Assembly (NCBI RefSeq): GCF_003353065.1
Contig: NZ_CP027806.1
Location: 1,505,353-1,569,352 of the forward strand
From: Cyclonatronum proteinivorum
GTDB taxonomy: Bacteria > Bacteroidota > Rhodothermia > Balneolales > Cyclonatronaceae
Direction of reading: 5' to 3'
DNA length: 64,000 bases
The position numbers and the translations under genes were made by a program. Position 1 is the stretch's first letter; each line of letters opens with the position of its first letter. The notes under the pieces were generated by a model that saw only the letters and a list, made by a program, of their open reading frames with translations, searched no databases and was not told where the DNA came from. This document shows, in pieces, positions 38,155 through 48,800 of this stretch.

Positions 38155-38778
38155 ATGAATTCTTTTTTAACCTTTCGCCTGATCCTGCCGGTTTATTTAT
38201 TTCTTTTTTTTATCGGGGGATGTGCTTCCGGACCTGAAGAAGAGCGGGTGCCCGCTGAACTTGCTTTTGCTGAGGAGGCGGAAGCGGTGCAGGAGAGGCC
38301 CCATCTGCAGGTAGAGCCGCTAAGCGTGGAAGAAATCGCGGCCTTTCGGGAACTCACTGATCGCTCCGTAATTGATCGCGTAACACGTACCGAACGCGAG
38401 TGGCGGGAGCTGCTGACCCGTGCGGAATACAGGATTTTGCGCAATGAAGGCACCGAGCTGCCCTGGCGCAACGCTTATAACAGTGAAACCCGGGAAGGGA
38501 TTTATTACTGCCGTGGCTGTCATCATCCGTTGTTTTCATCTGAGGTGAAGTATGATTCAAGGACCGGATGGCCGAGCTTTTGGGAGCCGTTGGCGAAAAT
38601 CAGCACCGATTACCGCGAAGACCGCTCCTTTTTTATGGTAAGGACGGAGGTCATTTGCGCGCGCTGCGACTCTCACCTTGGACATGTGTTCGATGATGGT
38701 CCTGAGCCGACCGGTCTGCGGTATTGCATGAATTCTGCCGCGATGATCTTCGTGCCACAAGAAGTAGCGGCAAAGTGA
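38155..38778 (+). CDS. msrB: Lipoprotein peptide-methionine (R)-S-oxide reductase
   Basis: A 207-residue protein beginning with a lipoprotein signal (lipobox FIGGCAS, Cys about residue 22), a linker of about 50 residues, and then an MsrB domain (about 75-205). The domain shows EREWRELLT, GTELPWRNAYN, the zinc Cys pairs YYCRGC and ICARC, GWPSFWEP, HLGHVFDDGP and the catalytic Cys in RYCMNSAA. It reduces the R form of methionine sulfoxide in proteins. Lipid anchoring means it protects or repairs envelope proteins, needing an extracytoplasmic electron source. The ATG at 38155 is chosen because it gives the lipoprotein signal; longer in-frame starts do not. Confidence 0.93.
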   Translation: MNSFLTFRLILPVYLFLFFIGGCASGPEEERVPAELAFAEEAEAVQERPHLQVEPLSVEEIAAFRELTDRSVIDRVTRTEREWRELLTRAEYRILRNEGTELPWRNAYNSETREGIYYCRGCHHPLFSSEVKYDSRTGWPSFWEPLAKISTDYREDRSFFMVRTEVICARCDSHLGHVFDDGPEPTGLRYCMNSAAMIFVPQEVAAK

Positions 38779-38878
38779 GGCCTTTTGGCTGCCAGAAGTT
38801 TTACAACAGCTGGCATTAAGTGCGCGTATTTTGAAGTCACTGTTCACCCGAATTTATATCCAAGTCCGAAAAACTGTT

Positions 38879-40864
38879 ATGGCGCGATTCTATACGGTAG
38901 CAACCCTTCTGCTCACTTTTCAACTGCTTTGGGCATGCTCATCATCAGAAACGATCATCAAAGAAGAAACACCCCAAAACCTGATGTTGCTGCACGACGT
39001 CAGGCCCATTCCGTATCCGATAGATATTCCTGAAGAATATCTGGCTGCCATAGCCAACGGTACCCGAACGGAGACAGGGGCACCGGGGGAGCATTTCTGG
39101 CAGCAATATGCTACCTACGATATCGCAGCGACGCTCAACCCCGATACCAAAAAGCTCGAAGGCAGCATGAAAGCCGTGTATATGAATCAGTCGCCGGATG
39201 AACTCGGACGGCTTCACATGGAGCTGTCGCTGAACGTTCACCGCAAGGGTGTTGTGAGGGCGCGTGCGCAGGATGTGACCGGCGGAAAAGAAATTCAGTC
39301 CGTAACGGTTAACGGAAGAACGCTGACGGAAGGCCGCAACCCGTTTCCGGCTTATGAAGTGCAGGGCACGCAGCTCATTATTTATCTCGCAGAAGCTCTG
39401 CCGAGCGGTGGGGAGGTCGAGGTTGAAATTGACTGGACGGTTGATATACCGCGGCGGGGTGCTTCAGGACGCAACGGCTGGGCCGACGACCTTTTCTTCT
39501 TGGGGTACTGGTATCCGCAGTTCAGCGTGTATGATGATGTGTACGGATGGTTTACCGAGCCTTTCCGCGGGAATGCCGAATTTTATCACGGGTTCGCAGA
39601 CTACCGCCTGTCCATTACCATGCCGGATGACTGGGTTGTTATGGCGACCGGCGAATACCTGAATCCCGAAGAGACGCTTGCACCGCATGTGCTGGAGCGG
39701 TATATCGCAGCGCAGGAAAGCGACGAGGTGATACACGTAATCACCGCCGAGGACTTCGGCAGAAACGCAACCGCTGAAAGTGAAAACGGCATGCTCACCT
39801 GGCGCTTCGAAACGGAGCGTGTACGCGACGTGGCCTTCAGCGCTACCCGGAAATCTTTCTGGGACGCGCGCCGTACCCCGGTCGGCGATCTGAATGGCGA
39901 CGGTGAAACCAACTATTCGCTCATGAACGCCTTCTACCGTGAGCTTGCCCCGCTGTGGACCGAGGTAGCCGAGTACAATGCGCACGCCATCAGCTTTCTG
40001 TCGGAGTTCACCGGTTTCCCGTATCCGTGGCCGCACATGACATCGGTGGAGGGCTCTACCATCATTGGTGGCGGCATGGAATACCCGATGATGACGCTCA
40101 TGGGCGATTACAATCAGCGGGGCGCGATGGCGCTGTACAGCGTAACCGCACACGAACTCGCGCACATGTGGTTCCCAATGATTGTGAGTACCAACGAGCG
40201 GATTTACACCTGGATTGATGAGGGCAACACGGTTTTTGCGACGGATGAGGCGCGGCACAATCGTTTCCCTGATGTAGATAAACACGCTTCGACACAGCTG
40301 AACTATATTTCTTTTGCCCGTTCAGGGCGCGAGGGTCCCATTATGCGCTGGTCCGATTTTCATTATTCGCAACAGGCATACGGCATTGCTTCTTATCCCA
40401 AGCCGGCTTCTGTGCTGGTTGCGCTGCGGGGGGTAATTGGCGAAGAAGCATTTCGGGAAGCATACCAAACCATGGTACACGAGTGGGCCTGGAAGCAACT
40501 TTACCCATGGGATATGTTCCGCACATTTGAGCGTGTAAGCGGCATGGACCTGTCCTGGTTCTGGCGGGCCTGGTACTACGAAACCTGGACGCTTAACCAA
40601 AGCATACATCAGGTATATGTTGAAGACGGACATACGGTAATCAGTATACGTGATTTGGGGAACGTGCCCATGCCGGTATTGCTCCGGATAACCCGCGCAA
40701 CCGGTGAGGTAAACGAAGGCCGCATATCGCACGAACACTGGCTGACCGGTACCCGGGAGGCTGAATACCGCGTACCTTACACCGATGTACTTCGGGTAGA
40801 AATAGACCCCGACCGGCACTTCCCGGATATCGACAGAAATAATATGGTATATGACATTAGGTGA
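38879..40864 (+). CDS. M1 family metallopeptidase, lipoprotein
   Basis: About 661 residues; the N-terminus has a lipobox (LLWACSS), suggesting a membrane-anchored periplasmic or surface enzyme. The aminopeptidase-type exopeptidase motif GGGMEYP is at about 397-403, in place of GxMEN. Zinc is bound by H425-E426-x2-H429 and E448 in the HEXXH-x18-E arrangement (HELAHMWFP... WIDEG). The C-terminal part is helical. It should cleave N-terminal residues from peptides. The ATG at 38879 gives the lipoprotein signal; a TTG at 38831 would add 16 residues. A second M1 enzyme lies 0.9 kb downstream. Confidence 0.88.
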   Translation: MARFYTVATLLLTFQLLWACSSSETIIKEETPQNLMLLHDVRPIPYPIDIPEEYLAAIANGTRTETGAPGEHFWQQYATYDIAATLNPDTKKLEGSMKAVYMNQSPDELGRLHMELSLNVHRKGVVRARAQDVTGGKEIQSVTVNGRTLTEGRNPFPAYEVQGTQLIIYLAEALPSGGEVEVEIDWTVDIPRRGASGRNGWADDLFFLGYWYPQFSVYDDVYGWFTEPFRGNAEFYHGFADYRLSITMPDDWVVMATGEYLNPEETLAPHVLERYIAAQESDEVIHVITAEDFGRNATAESENGMLTWRFETERVRDVAFSATRKSFWDARRTPVGDLNGDGETNYSLMNAFYRELAPLWTEVAEYNAHAISFLSEFTGFPYPWPHMTSVEGSTIIGGGMEYPMMTLMGDYNQRGAMALYSVTAHELAHMWFPMIVSTNERIYTWIDEGNTVFATDEARHNRFPDVDKHASTQLNYISFARSGREGPIMRWSDFHYSQQAYGIASYPKPASVLVALRGVIGEEAFREAYQTMVHEWAWKQLYPWDMFRTFERVSGMDLSWFWRAWYYETWTLNQSIHQVYVEDGHTVISIRDLGNVPMPVLLRITRATGEVNEGRISHEHWLTGTREAEYRVPYTDVLRVEIDPDRHFPDIDRNNMVYDIR

Positions 40865-40901
40865 CTTGAAAAACCGAAGAAAAAGTAATACATTATGTAG
40901 T

Positions 40902-40929
40902 ACAATTGGGTTAAGTAAAACCTAATTGT
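40902..40929. promoter_or_regulatory. 11-bp-arm palindrome upstream of the vapBC-like operon
   Basis: ACAATTGGGTT (40902-40912) and AACCTAATTGT (40919-40929) are inverted repeats with one G-T mismatch and a 6-nt spacer. There is no T-tract, so a terminator is less likely than an operator for the RHH antitoxin encoded 78 bp downstream. Confidence 0.45.
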
Positions 40930-41006
40930 CACTAATCCTGCATGGGTGCATTCCCCCCATTTCAGGTTTAAGCCAACACATCCGTAAATGTATAAGCCCC
41001 TAAGCC

Positions 41007-41267
41007 ATGACTTCCGTCCGTCTCCCCAAAGAACTCGAGCAAAAGCTTGACAGCCTTGCAGAGGCCAAACAAATCAGCCGCTCAGCGCTCATCAAAGAAG
41101 CGCTCGTGGCCTATCTCGAACAAGAAGAAAGTCACAGTCAGCCTTATCTCGTCGGTGAGCCGCTCTTCGGCAATTATGGCAGCGGCACTACAGATAACGC
41201 TGTGAGCTACAAAACCAAGCTTCGTCAAAAGCTCGCCCGTAAGCACAACAAATCCTACCCTTACTAA
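41007..41267 (+). CDS. Ribbon-helix-helix antitoxin (VapB/CopG type)
   Basis: An 86-residue protein. The N-terminal ribbon-helix-helix (TSVRLPKELEQKLDSLAEAKQISRSALIKEALVAYLEQEE) binds DNA. The basic, flexible C-terminus (KTKLRQKLARKHNKSYPY) would wrap the toxin. The PIN-domain gene starts 9 bp later, the usual antitoxin-first order. Autoregulation through the palindrome upstream is likely. Confidence 0.85.
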   Translation: MTSVRLPKELEQKLDSLAEAKQISRSALIKEALVAYLEQEESHSQPYLVGEPLFGNYGSGTTDNAVSYKTKLRQKLARKHNKSYPY

Positions 41268-41276
41268 GTCTGAAAA

Positions 41277-41723
41277 ATGGCCAGGAAAGGCAGGTCTACT
41301 ATCATCCCGCTTCGGTACATTCTGGTTGATGCAGGGCCCCTGATCGCCCTGTTCGACCGGGATGACAGCTATCATCAGCTGGTGTTGGATTACATCAAAA
41401 CGTTTAACGGAAAGCTCATCACAACCTGGCCGGTGCTGACGGAAGCCCTGCACATGCTGGGCTTTCATGTGAATGCACAGCTTGATTTGCTCACCTGGGT
41501 AGAAAGAAACGGGGTACAGATTTACGAAATGAGTTCGGATGTTATCCCTGATATCAAAACCTATTTCGACAAATACCGCAATATTGAGGCAGACCTTGCG
41601 GATATCAGTTTACTCGTTGCCGCTGATCAGATGAATGTTACGCAGATATTGACCATCGACCGCGATTTCAATATTTATCGCATGCCCGACGGCGAATACC
41701 TCCATAATGTGCTTCAATACTGA
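41277..41723 (+). CDS. PIN-domain toxin (VapC type ribonuclease)
   Basis: A 148-residue PIN protein. The acidic metal-binding residues are visible: D18 in LVDAGPLIALF, a Glu in VLTEALHML, an Asp in EADLADISLL and one in LTIDRDF. VapC toxins cleave RNA, often tRNA or rRNA loops. It is paired with the RHH antitoxin 9 bp upstream and is followed 5 bp later by an M1 peptidase gene. No function in common with the latter is suggested. Confidence 0.87.
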   Translation: MARKGRSTIIPLRYILVDAGPLIALFDRDDSYHQLVLDYIKTFNGKLITTWPVLTEALHMLGFHVNAQLDLLTWVERNGVQIYEMSSDVIPDIKTYFDKYRNIEADLADISLLVAADQMNVTQILTIDRDFNIYRMPDGEYLHNVLQY

Positions 41724-41728
41724 ATTTT

Positions 41729-43414
41729 ATGTCTTCCAAATCCTGTGAAACCGTCTCTGACCTGAGTATGATGAAAATACAGCCGCAAGTGCACTCATCC
41801 GGAAAACCCTTAAAGCGGCTGTTAGGGGTGTGGGTTTTATTTGCTGCCATTTTTATTTATGCAGGGCCAATGCACGCTCAGAACTGGTCAAGCGGCGGAC
41901 CATTATCTTCTCTGCAACAGGGATTCGATGTTACCTTTTACGATATACAGCTCGAAATTCATCCGGAGTTGCAGGAGATTTCCGGAACCGTTACGGCGCA
42001 TGTCTTCGCACTTGAGCATGACATTAACCAGGTCGAATTCGACCTGGTTAATCATTTTAAAGTGACCGCAGTACGATACAGTGATAGCCCGCTCAGCTTC
42101 ACGCATGAACAGGATAAGCTTGTGGTTGATCTGCCCCGAAAGTTGGGTGCGAATCAGATTATGCCGCTGGAAATCAGCTACAGCGGCGCACCGCCGGTTG
42201 CGGTACGTCCGCCCTGGCAGGGGGGATTTACCTGGGCGCGTGACAGCGAAGACCGTCACTGGGTTTCGGTTTCGTGTCAGCTGGAGGGGGCTAAGCTATG
42301 GTTGCCTGCCAAAGATCATCCCACGAGTCGTGCTGACAGCGTCCGCATAGACGTCACAGTGCCCAAGCCTTATTTTGTGGCCTCCAATGGTTTGCTTGAA
42401 TTGCAGGAGGTGGTTGACGAAGCACGTCAAAGGTTTGTCTGGATGACCCGCTATCCCATCCATAATTATAACATTAACGTGACGATGGGGATATTTGAAG
42501 AAGTACGTACGGCCTACCTCACGGAAGTTGGGGACGAGATGCCGGTGGTATTTTATGTATTGGAGTCGTATGCGCATGAGGGTCCGCAGTTGTTAAAAAT
42601 GACGCTGCAAAAGTTGTATCAGCTGAGGGCGTATTACGGGGAATATGCCTTTACCACCGAGAAGTTCGGTTTGGTACATACTCCGTATCTGGGCATGGAA
42701 CATCAGACCATAAATGCGTACGGCAATGATTTTGAGTATACAGTAATTGATGACCGCCCTTACGACTGGCTTTTGCTGCACGAGATGGGACATGAGTGGT
42801 GGGGGAATGCTGTTACAGTCCGTGACTGGGCAGACTTTTGGATTCATGAAGGCATTACAACATTTACGGACGCACTGTTCCTGTGGGATTTTTACAGCCC
42901 GGAAGTGTATTATGATAAAATCCGTGAGTATGTGGGCTTCATCCGGAACCATCAGCCTATCATTCCGGGCACGGATGTAACTTCGGCTGAAGTGTATAAC
43001 CATGATGTATATTACAAAGGCGCCTGGTTTATGCACACGCTCATGCATGTGTTAGGGCGCGATACTTTTCTGGAGGCCATGCGATCCTTTGCTGTCTCAA
43101 ACAGATACGGTTACACCGATACGGATGCCATCCGTGCGTACCTGCAGCTTTATACCGAAATCCCCTTAGCTCCGCTTTTCGAACTGTATCTGTACCAAAC
43201 AGATTTACCGCGTTTTGAGCTTCATGAGGTCAGCGATCAGACCTGGGCCGTTTACCTCAGCGGGGCTGAGCTGACCATTCCGGTTGAAGTGCGCACCTCA
43301 GCCGGCGTACAGCTTATTCAGCTTGGTACCGAGGCTCAGCACATTCACTCTCAAGACAAGCCGGTTCTTGATCCGCAGTTTTGGTATCTGACAGAAAATC
43401 TGTTTGACCGATGA
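41729..43414 (+). CDS. M1 family aminopeptidase, secreted
   Basis: A 561-residue enzyme. A signal segment lies at residues about 30-50 (GVWVLFAAIFIYAGPMHAQ). The N-terminal beta-sheet domain is followed by the catalytic domain with GMEHQ (about residue 331), the zinc motif H351-E-M-G-H355 EWWGN and E374 in WIHEG. It is shorter than the first M1 enzyme, lacking much of the C-terminal helical domain. It should release amino acids from N-termini of peptides in the periplasm. Unusually for a chromosomal housekeeping-type gene it starts just 5 bp after vapC and may be co-transcribed. Confidence 0.88.
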   Translation: MSSKSCETVSDLSMMKIQPQVHSSGKPLKRLLGVWVLFAAIFIYAGPMHAQNWSSGGPLSSLQQGFDVTFYDIQLEIHPELQEISGTVTAHVFALEHDINQVEFDLVNHFKVTAVRYSDSPLSFTHEQDKLVVDLPRKLGANQIMPLEISYSGAPPVAVRPPWQGGFTWARDSEDRHWVSVSCQLEGAKLWLPAKDHPTSRADSVRIDVTVPKPYFVASNGLLELQEVVDEARQRFVWMTRYPIHNYNINVTMGIFEEVRTAYLTEVGDEMPVVFYVLESYAHEGPQLLKMTLQKLYQLRAYYGEYAFTTEKFGLVHTPYLGMEHQTINAYGNDFEYTVIDDRPYDWLLLHEMGHEWWGNAVTVRDWADFWIHEGITTFTDALFLWDFYSPEVYYDKIREYVGFIRNHQPIIPGTDVTSAEVYNHDVYYKGAWFMHTLMHVLGRDTFLEAMRSFAVSNRYGYTDTDAIRAYLQLYTEIPLAPLFELYLYQTDLPRFELHEVSDQTWAVYLSGAELTIPVEVRTSAGVQLIQLGTEAQHIHSQDKPVLDPQFWYLTENLFDR

Positions 43415-43494
43415 AATTTTTTTTTCTGGTGAATGGGTATGCGACGCTGCGCCCGTGTTACCTTAATAAAAATAATTGAACCCGTTAGATTTAA

Positions 43495-43750
43495 CCCGCA
43501 TCATTCACAATAATACAGGATTTATTTGCTAAGTGTAAGTTTAAATTAAGCTTAGCGAAAAAAAAACTGGTAGTCCAATTTTGAGTGTGGTGTAAAGACT
43601 GCGCTCCGAGCGAAGCGATTCCCGCGCAGCGAAATTTCCCCGCTGGCTGCGTTGAAGCTGAAAACTCATGCTCAGGGTACTCAGGTACCCTTCCGCTGAG
43701 TTTTCATCTTCGCCTTGCCAGCAAGAAAATTTCTTGGTGAATAATGCGGG
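43495..43750. mobile_element. MITE-like element, copy B (256 bp)
   Basis: Ends CCCGCATCATTCAC (43495-43508) and GTGAATAATGCGGG are the same inverted termini as copy A with one mismatch. The interior is colinear with copy A, including the GCTGAAAACTCA...GGGTAC...GTACCC palindrome, but it has about 30 extra bases (CTCCGAGCGAAGCGATTCCC region). Flanks TTAA and TTCA are not an exact duplication. It lies between two plus-strand genes. Confidence 0.88.
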
Positions 43751-43819
43751 TTCATATGAACTATCAGCGGTCAAATCTTCTTAAGTAGGGCGAGTTATCA
43801 CCAACAATCAGAGGGCGTT

Positions 43820-45556
43820 ATGATGGTATCTATTCGCAATTTGTATTCAATACTACCCGCAGTATTGGTCACGATGTTTGTGCTTCTTTATTCCGCTGAA
43901 ACCGTGCAGGCGCAGGATCAGGAGCTTATTGTTACGGAAGCTTTTCCCGGGGTGAATGTAAATCAGATATTAGGCCTGCAACCGCAGCCTGGTTCTGATA
44001 ATCTGTTCATTGTTTCGCAGCAAGGGCGGATTTTCAGGCTTGACAGGAGTGCGCAAGTGCAGCAGCTTACGACCTGGCTCGATCTTTCTTCGCAGCTCAT
44101 TTCAGGAGGGGAGCGCGGTTTGCTGGGTTTGGCGTTTGATCCTGATTTTGAGCAAAACCGCCGCTTTTATGTGAACTACACCATTGCCAATCCGCTAAGG
44201 ACCGTCATATCCAGATTTACCACCGATGAAAACGGGGATCCGGATCTTGCGAGCGAGCAGCAGCTTCTCATATTCAATCAGCCCTTCAGCAATCACAATG
44301 GCGGTGATATTGCCTTTGGACCTGACGGGTTTCTTTATATTGCCTCCGGGGATGGCGGAAGCGGCGGGGATCCACAAAACAATGCGCAAAATCCGGACAA
44401 CCTTCTCGGGGCTATGCTGCGGATTGATGTCAACACGGACGATGCAAGCTATCTGATTCCGGAAGACAATCCTTTTGTAAACGGAGGCGGCATGCCTGAA
44501 ATATTCGCCTGGGGCCTGCGAAATCCGTGGCGGATTTCGTTTGACCGGGAAAGCGGCGTTCTCTGGACCGGTGATGTAGGCCAAAATGCCTGGGAAGCCA
44601 TCCATATTATCGAAAACGGCAAAAATTACGGCTGGAATATTCTCGAAGGTTCCAACTGTTTCCCGCCCGGCTCAAACTGCGACCCTGAAGGATTGGAGCT
44701 TCCGGTTTTTGAGTACAATCACAACAACGGCGACCGCTCCATCACCGGCGGGTTCGTCTATCGCGGTCAGAAAAATCCTTCTCTTTATGGCAAATACATC
44801 TACGGGGATTTTATTTCGGGTCGGGTCTGGGCGCTTGCCTTTGATGAAGAAACCTTTGAAGCCGTATCCAACACAGAGCTCATCAATCTTCCGATGAATA
44901 TCTCATCTTTCGCGCAGGACAGGGATGGCGAGCTTTACATTTTGGGCTATAACAACGGGGGCGTATTTCGGATTGTCACAACACCCGAGACAAGTGCCGT
45001 TACACAGCCGCTTGCTGAGGATTCCGTACCTGCCACATTTATGATGAGCTGGGATGAGATTCCCGGAGCCGACACCTATCAGTATCAGATCGGAAATGAA
45101 TCATCCTTCGAAAACATCCTTGCAGAAGGCGAAACAGCATTGGTGTCAACGGAAATCACCGTAGCCGAAACGGGTCAGGCGGCATGGGCGCGGGTGCGCA
45201 CGCAAAATGAAGCCGGCAGCGGGGCATGGAGTGAAGCCGTCCCGTTTTTTATCGAAGATCCGGTTTCGGTTCCGGTCTCGGCCGAGCTTCCGCGGGAAGT
45301 TGTGTTGCACCCAAGCTATCCCAACCCCTTCAACCCGACCACAACCCTCACATTTGAACTGCCTGAGCGCGCAGAAATCAGGCTGCAGGTTTTTGATTCG
45401 ACGGGCAGGCTGGTTTCTACCCTTGCCACGGGTACCGTTCAGGCAGGAACCCATCAGGTACGTTTTGATGGCAGCGGATTGGCAAGCGGCCTGTATTTTG
45501 TGCGGCTGCAAACGGGCGATATGGTCATGACGCGCAAAATGACCCTTGTAAAATAA
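43820..45556 (+). CDS. Secreted PQQ-dependent sugar dehydrogenase-like protein with sorting tail
   Basis: A 578-residue exported protein. The signal peptide ends near VQAQ (residue about 33). Residues about 40-375 match the glucose/sorbosone dehydrogenase beta-propeller family: QGRIFRLDR, GERGLLGLAFDPDF, FSNHNGGDIAFGPDGFLYIASGDGG, RNPWRISFDR, and GDVGQNAWEAIHII. An Fn3-like module follows (about 390-475). The last 85 residues are a type A sorting domain (SYPNPFNPTT, VEVFDSTGR-like, GLASGLYFVRL). It should oxidise a sugar on the cell surface or in the medium if it binds PQQ; this is family knowledge, not shown by the sequence. Confidence 0.85.
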   Translation: MMVSIRNLYSILPAVLVTMFVLLYSAETVQAQDQELIVTEAFPGVNVNQILGLQPQPGSDNLFIVSQQGRIFRLDRSAQVQQLTTWLDLSSQLISGGERGLLGLAFDPDFEQNRRFYVNYTIANPLRTVISRFTTDENGDPDLASEQQLLIFNQPFSNHNGGDIAFGPDGFLYIASGDGGSGGDPQNNAQNPDNLLGAMLRIDVNTDDASYLIPEDNPFVNGGGMPEIFAWGLRNPWRISFDRESGVLWTGDVGQNAWEAIHIIENGKNYGWNILEGSNCFPPGSNCDPEGLELPVFEYNHNNGDRSITGGFVYRGQKNPSLYGKYIYGDFISGRVWALAFDEETFEAVSNTELINLPMNISSFAQDRDGELYILGYNNGGVFRIVTTPETSAVTQPLAEDSVPATFMMSWDEIPGADTYQYQIGNESSFENILAEGETALVSTEITVAETGQAAWARVRTQNEAGSGAWSEAVPFFIEDPVSVPVSAELPREVVLHPSYPNPFNPTTTLTFELPERAEIRLQVFDSTGRLVSTLATGTVQAGTHQVRFDGSGLASGLYFVRLQTGDMVMTRKMTLVK

Positions 45557-45813
45557 GCGGTTTATCATACTTCAATTGGTTGCCCCGGAATAAATTAAGT
45601 CTTCTTAACGGCGGCCGGAATTCGTACATTACGTTATTATAATATTTGACTTTTCAATATTAAGACCCACAAGAACTAACTTTTTTGGGATAATTCAGCT
45701 GGTGTTTAAATCCACGTAACATAGAAGCGGTAGCTTAGAAAAATCAGAGCATTGCACAAACCGCGCGGTCAGAGTGGCCGTGCAAACAAACGATCACAAA
45801 ACCAAGTAGCACT

Positions 45814-48800
45814 ATGAACAATCATGTTACCAAAGGCTTCGGGAAGCGATTTCCGGGGTTTTTATTGTGGCTGGTCCCCGTTTTTCTGATGGGATTTGCC
45901 GTACAGGTTCAGGCGCAATATACCGGTTCGGGCGCGTTTACGCAGCTCAACGGGCTTGCTGAGCTTGAAGACGGCTATTATGTCGTAACCAACGCCCCCG
46001 GCGAATTTGCCATGAACAGCGCACATACCGGTGTTTTTTTACCTGAAACGCCTGTTAATCCTGTTGATGGAATACTTCAAAATCCTAACGTAGCCGATGT
46101 GTGGCTGATTGAAGCTGACGGTTCTTCCTGGACCATCTTCAGTGAGGCCACGCAGCAATTCGTGTCTTATACCGGTCCCGGGAATAATGTTCAGGTTGTG
46201 GATGAAGTTACCTCTGATAATGACCGCTGGAATTTTGATTTTGCGGATGGTGAATTTGTCTTAACCAATGCAGAGATTACCGAGAGAACGTTGCGCTACA
46301 ACCCCTCATCGCCAAGGTTTGCAACCTACGCTTCAGGTTTCGGACAAAATCTGAGCTTATTCAGACTGGGTGATGACAATGGTACTGAGCCAAGTCCTAT
46401 TGATCCATTTGCGTTGCTTACCCCTCCTAACAACACAAATCTGCCCGTTTTCGAAGGCGGTACCGATGACGTAGTTATTGAGTGGGAAGCAGCCGAAGGT
46501 GCAGATACCTACACCTGGCTTGCCGTAGCTCAGGGCGGCAGCTTTGATGAGCCGCTTCTGGCCATCCCAGCCGACAATGGCGGAGCCGCAACAAGCCTCA
46601 CCCTCACCACAGGTGCCATCTATGATGTACTTGCAGGTCTTGGAATCGAAGAAGGATCTGTTGCCAACCTTACCTGGACTGTAGAAGCAACCGCAGGTGA
46701 CGATTCGCGCCTTGCCATTCAGCAATGGGCCATCAACATTGTAGCGCCGGTTGTACTTGCTGACATTGAAGCCCTGCGCGCAGCCGATACCGGCTCTACC
46801 GTCTATGCTGTAGCCAATGAAGCTACTTTTCTTGGTGGCGACGGTTTCCGGAACACCAAGTTTTTCCAGGACGCTTCCGGATTTGGAATTCAGATAGATG
46901 ATGCCCCTGGCATTATCACATCAACCTATGAAATCGGTGATAATGTCAACTTGCTGCACGGAACATTGGGCGCATTCCAGGGACAGCTTCGCCTGACGCC
47001 GTTTGTAGATTACGGCGCGGCCGTATCCTCCGGAAATGCAATTGACCCCCTTGAGCGCACACTTGATGAACTTTCCTTTGATGATCAGGCCCGTCTGATC
47101 GTAGTTCGTAATGTAGCCTTCGAAAACGCCGGTCAGAATTTTGGCGGTGGCGGTTCTATTACCTCCATCACCGACCCAAGCCTCGACGACTTCACAGGTC
47201 GCCACCGCAATGTGTTTGGCGGTTCTGACATCACCGGTTCACCTATTCCGGAAGGTGAATGGGATATCGTTGCGGTTGTACAGGAAAACAATGCAGGCCT
47301 GAATATTGCGGCACGCAGCCTCGCTGATTTCAGCCCCGCTGATGACGATCAGGCTATTGCCGCCTTCAACCTTCTGTCACCTGCGGACGGTACTTCGCTG
47401 GTAACGTCCCCTGATAACGAAACCGAAGTAATCATCACCTGGGAAGAAGCTGAAGGCGCGGACACCTATACCTGGCTCGCCGTCCTCGACGGCGGTGATT
47501 TCAGTGACCCGCTGCTGGCCCTTCCGGCAGATGATGAAGGCGCAGCGACAACGCTGACGGTAACCGTTGCCGCCCTTGACGGCATACTCGAAGGACTCGG
47601 CGTAGCTGAAGGCGAGAGTGTGAACCTGCAGTGGACAGTCAATGCTGAAGCCGGTGATGACAGCCGCCTGGCGAATATGCCGTTTGGCATCACCCTTGAG
47701 CGCGACAGCGAACAGCCTGCTCCGGCCGCATTCAGCCTGCTGAGCCCGCCTGACAACACCCGTCTGCCTGTTTTTGAAGGTTCGGATGATGCAGTTGTCA
47801 TTGAATGGGAGGCTTCAGAAAACGCCACAAGCTACACCTGGCTGGCCGTCCCCGATGGCGGTGATTTTAGCGACCCGCTGCTGGCCCTTGCAGCTGATGA
47901 GGAAGGAACAGCGAAAACGCTCACCCTCACAAGCGGTGCCATCTATGATGTACTTACATCACTCGGCATTGAGGAAGGAACCATAGCAAACCTTGAGTGG
48001 ACTGTCGAAGCCGCCAATGGCGGTCTTACCCGTCTTGCCGATCAGCAATGGAATATCAGCCTTGTCGCGCCGGTAGTTGTTGCCGATATCGAATCGCTCC
48101 GCGGTGCTGAAACCGGCAGCACAATGTATGCCGTAGCCAATGAAGCTACTTTCCTTGGTGGCGACGGTTTCCGGAATACCAAGTTTTTCCAGGACGCTTC
48201 CGGATTTGGAATTCAGATTGATGACCAGCCGGGCATTATCTCGTCAACCTACGAAATCGGTGATAATGTGAACATGCTGCATGGAACATTGGGCATATTC
48301 CAGGGACAGCTTCGCCTGTCGCCGTTTGTTGACTTTGGTGCGGCCGTTTCCTCCGGTAATGAAATTGAGCCCCTTGAGCGTACGCTTGATGAGCTTTCCT
48401 TTGATGATCAGGCCCGTCTGATCGTGGTTCGCAGTGTTTCCTTCCAGAACGCCGGTCAGAATTTTGGCGGTGGCGGTTCTATCACCTCCATCACCGACCC
48501 GAGCCTCGACGGCTTCAATGGTCGCCATCGCAACGTGTTTGGTGGTTCTGACATCACCGGTTCACCCATCCCGGAAGGCGAGTGGGATATCGTTGCAGTG
48601 GTACAGGAAAACAATGCGGGTCTGAATATTGCCGCCCGTAGTCTGGCTGATTTCAGTCCTGCAGAAGCGGCTATTGCAGCCTTTGACCTCCTTGCGCCTG
48701 CTGACGGTACAAGCCTTGTAACCTCACCTGACGACGATACCGAAGTGGTCATCGAGTGGGAAACTGCCGAAGGTGCTGAAACCTACACCTGGCTTGCTGT

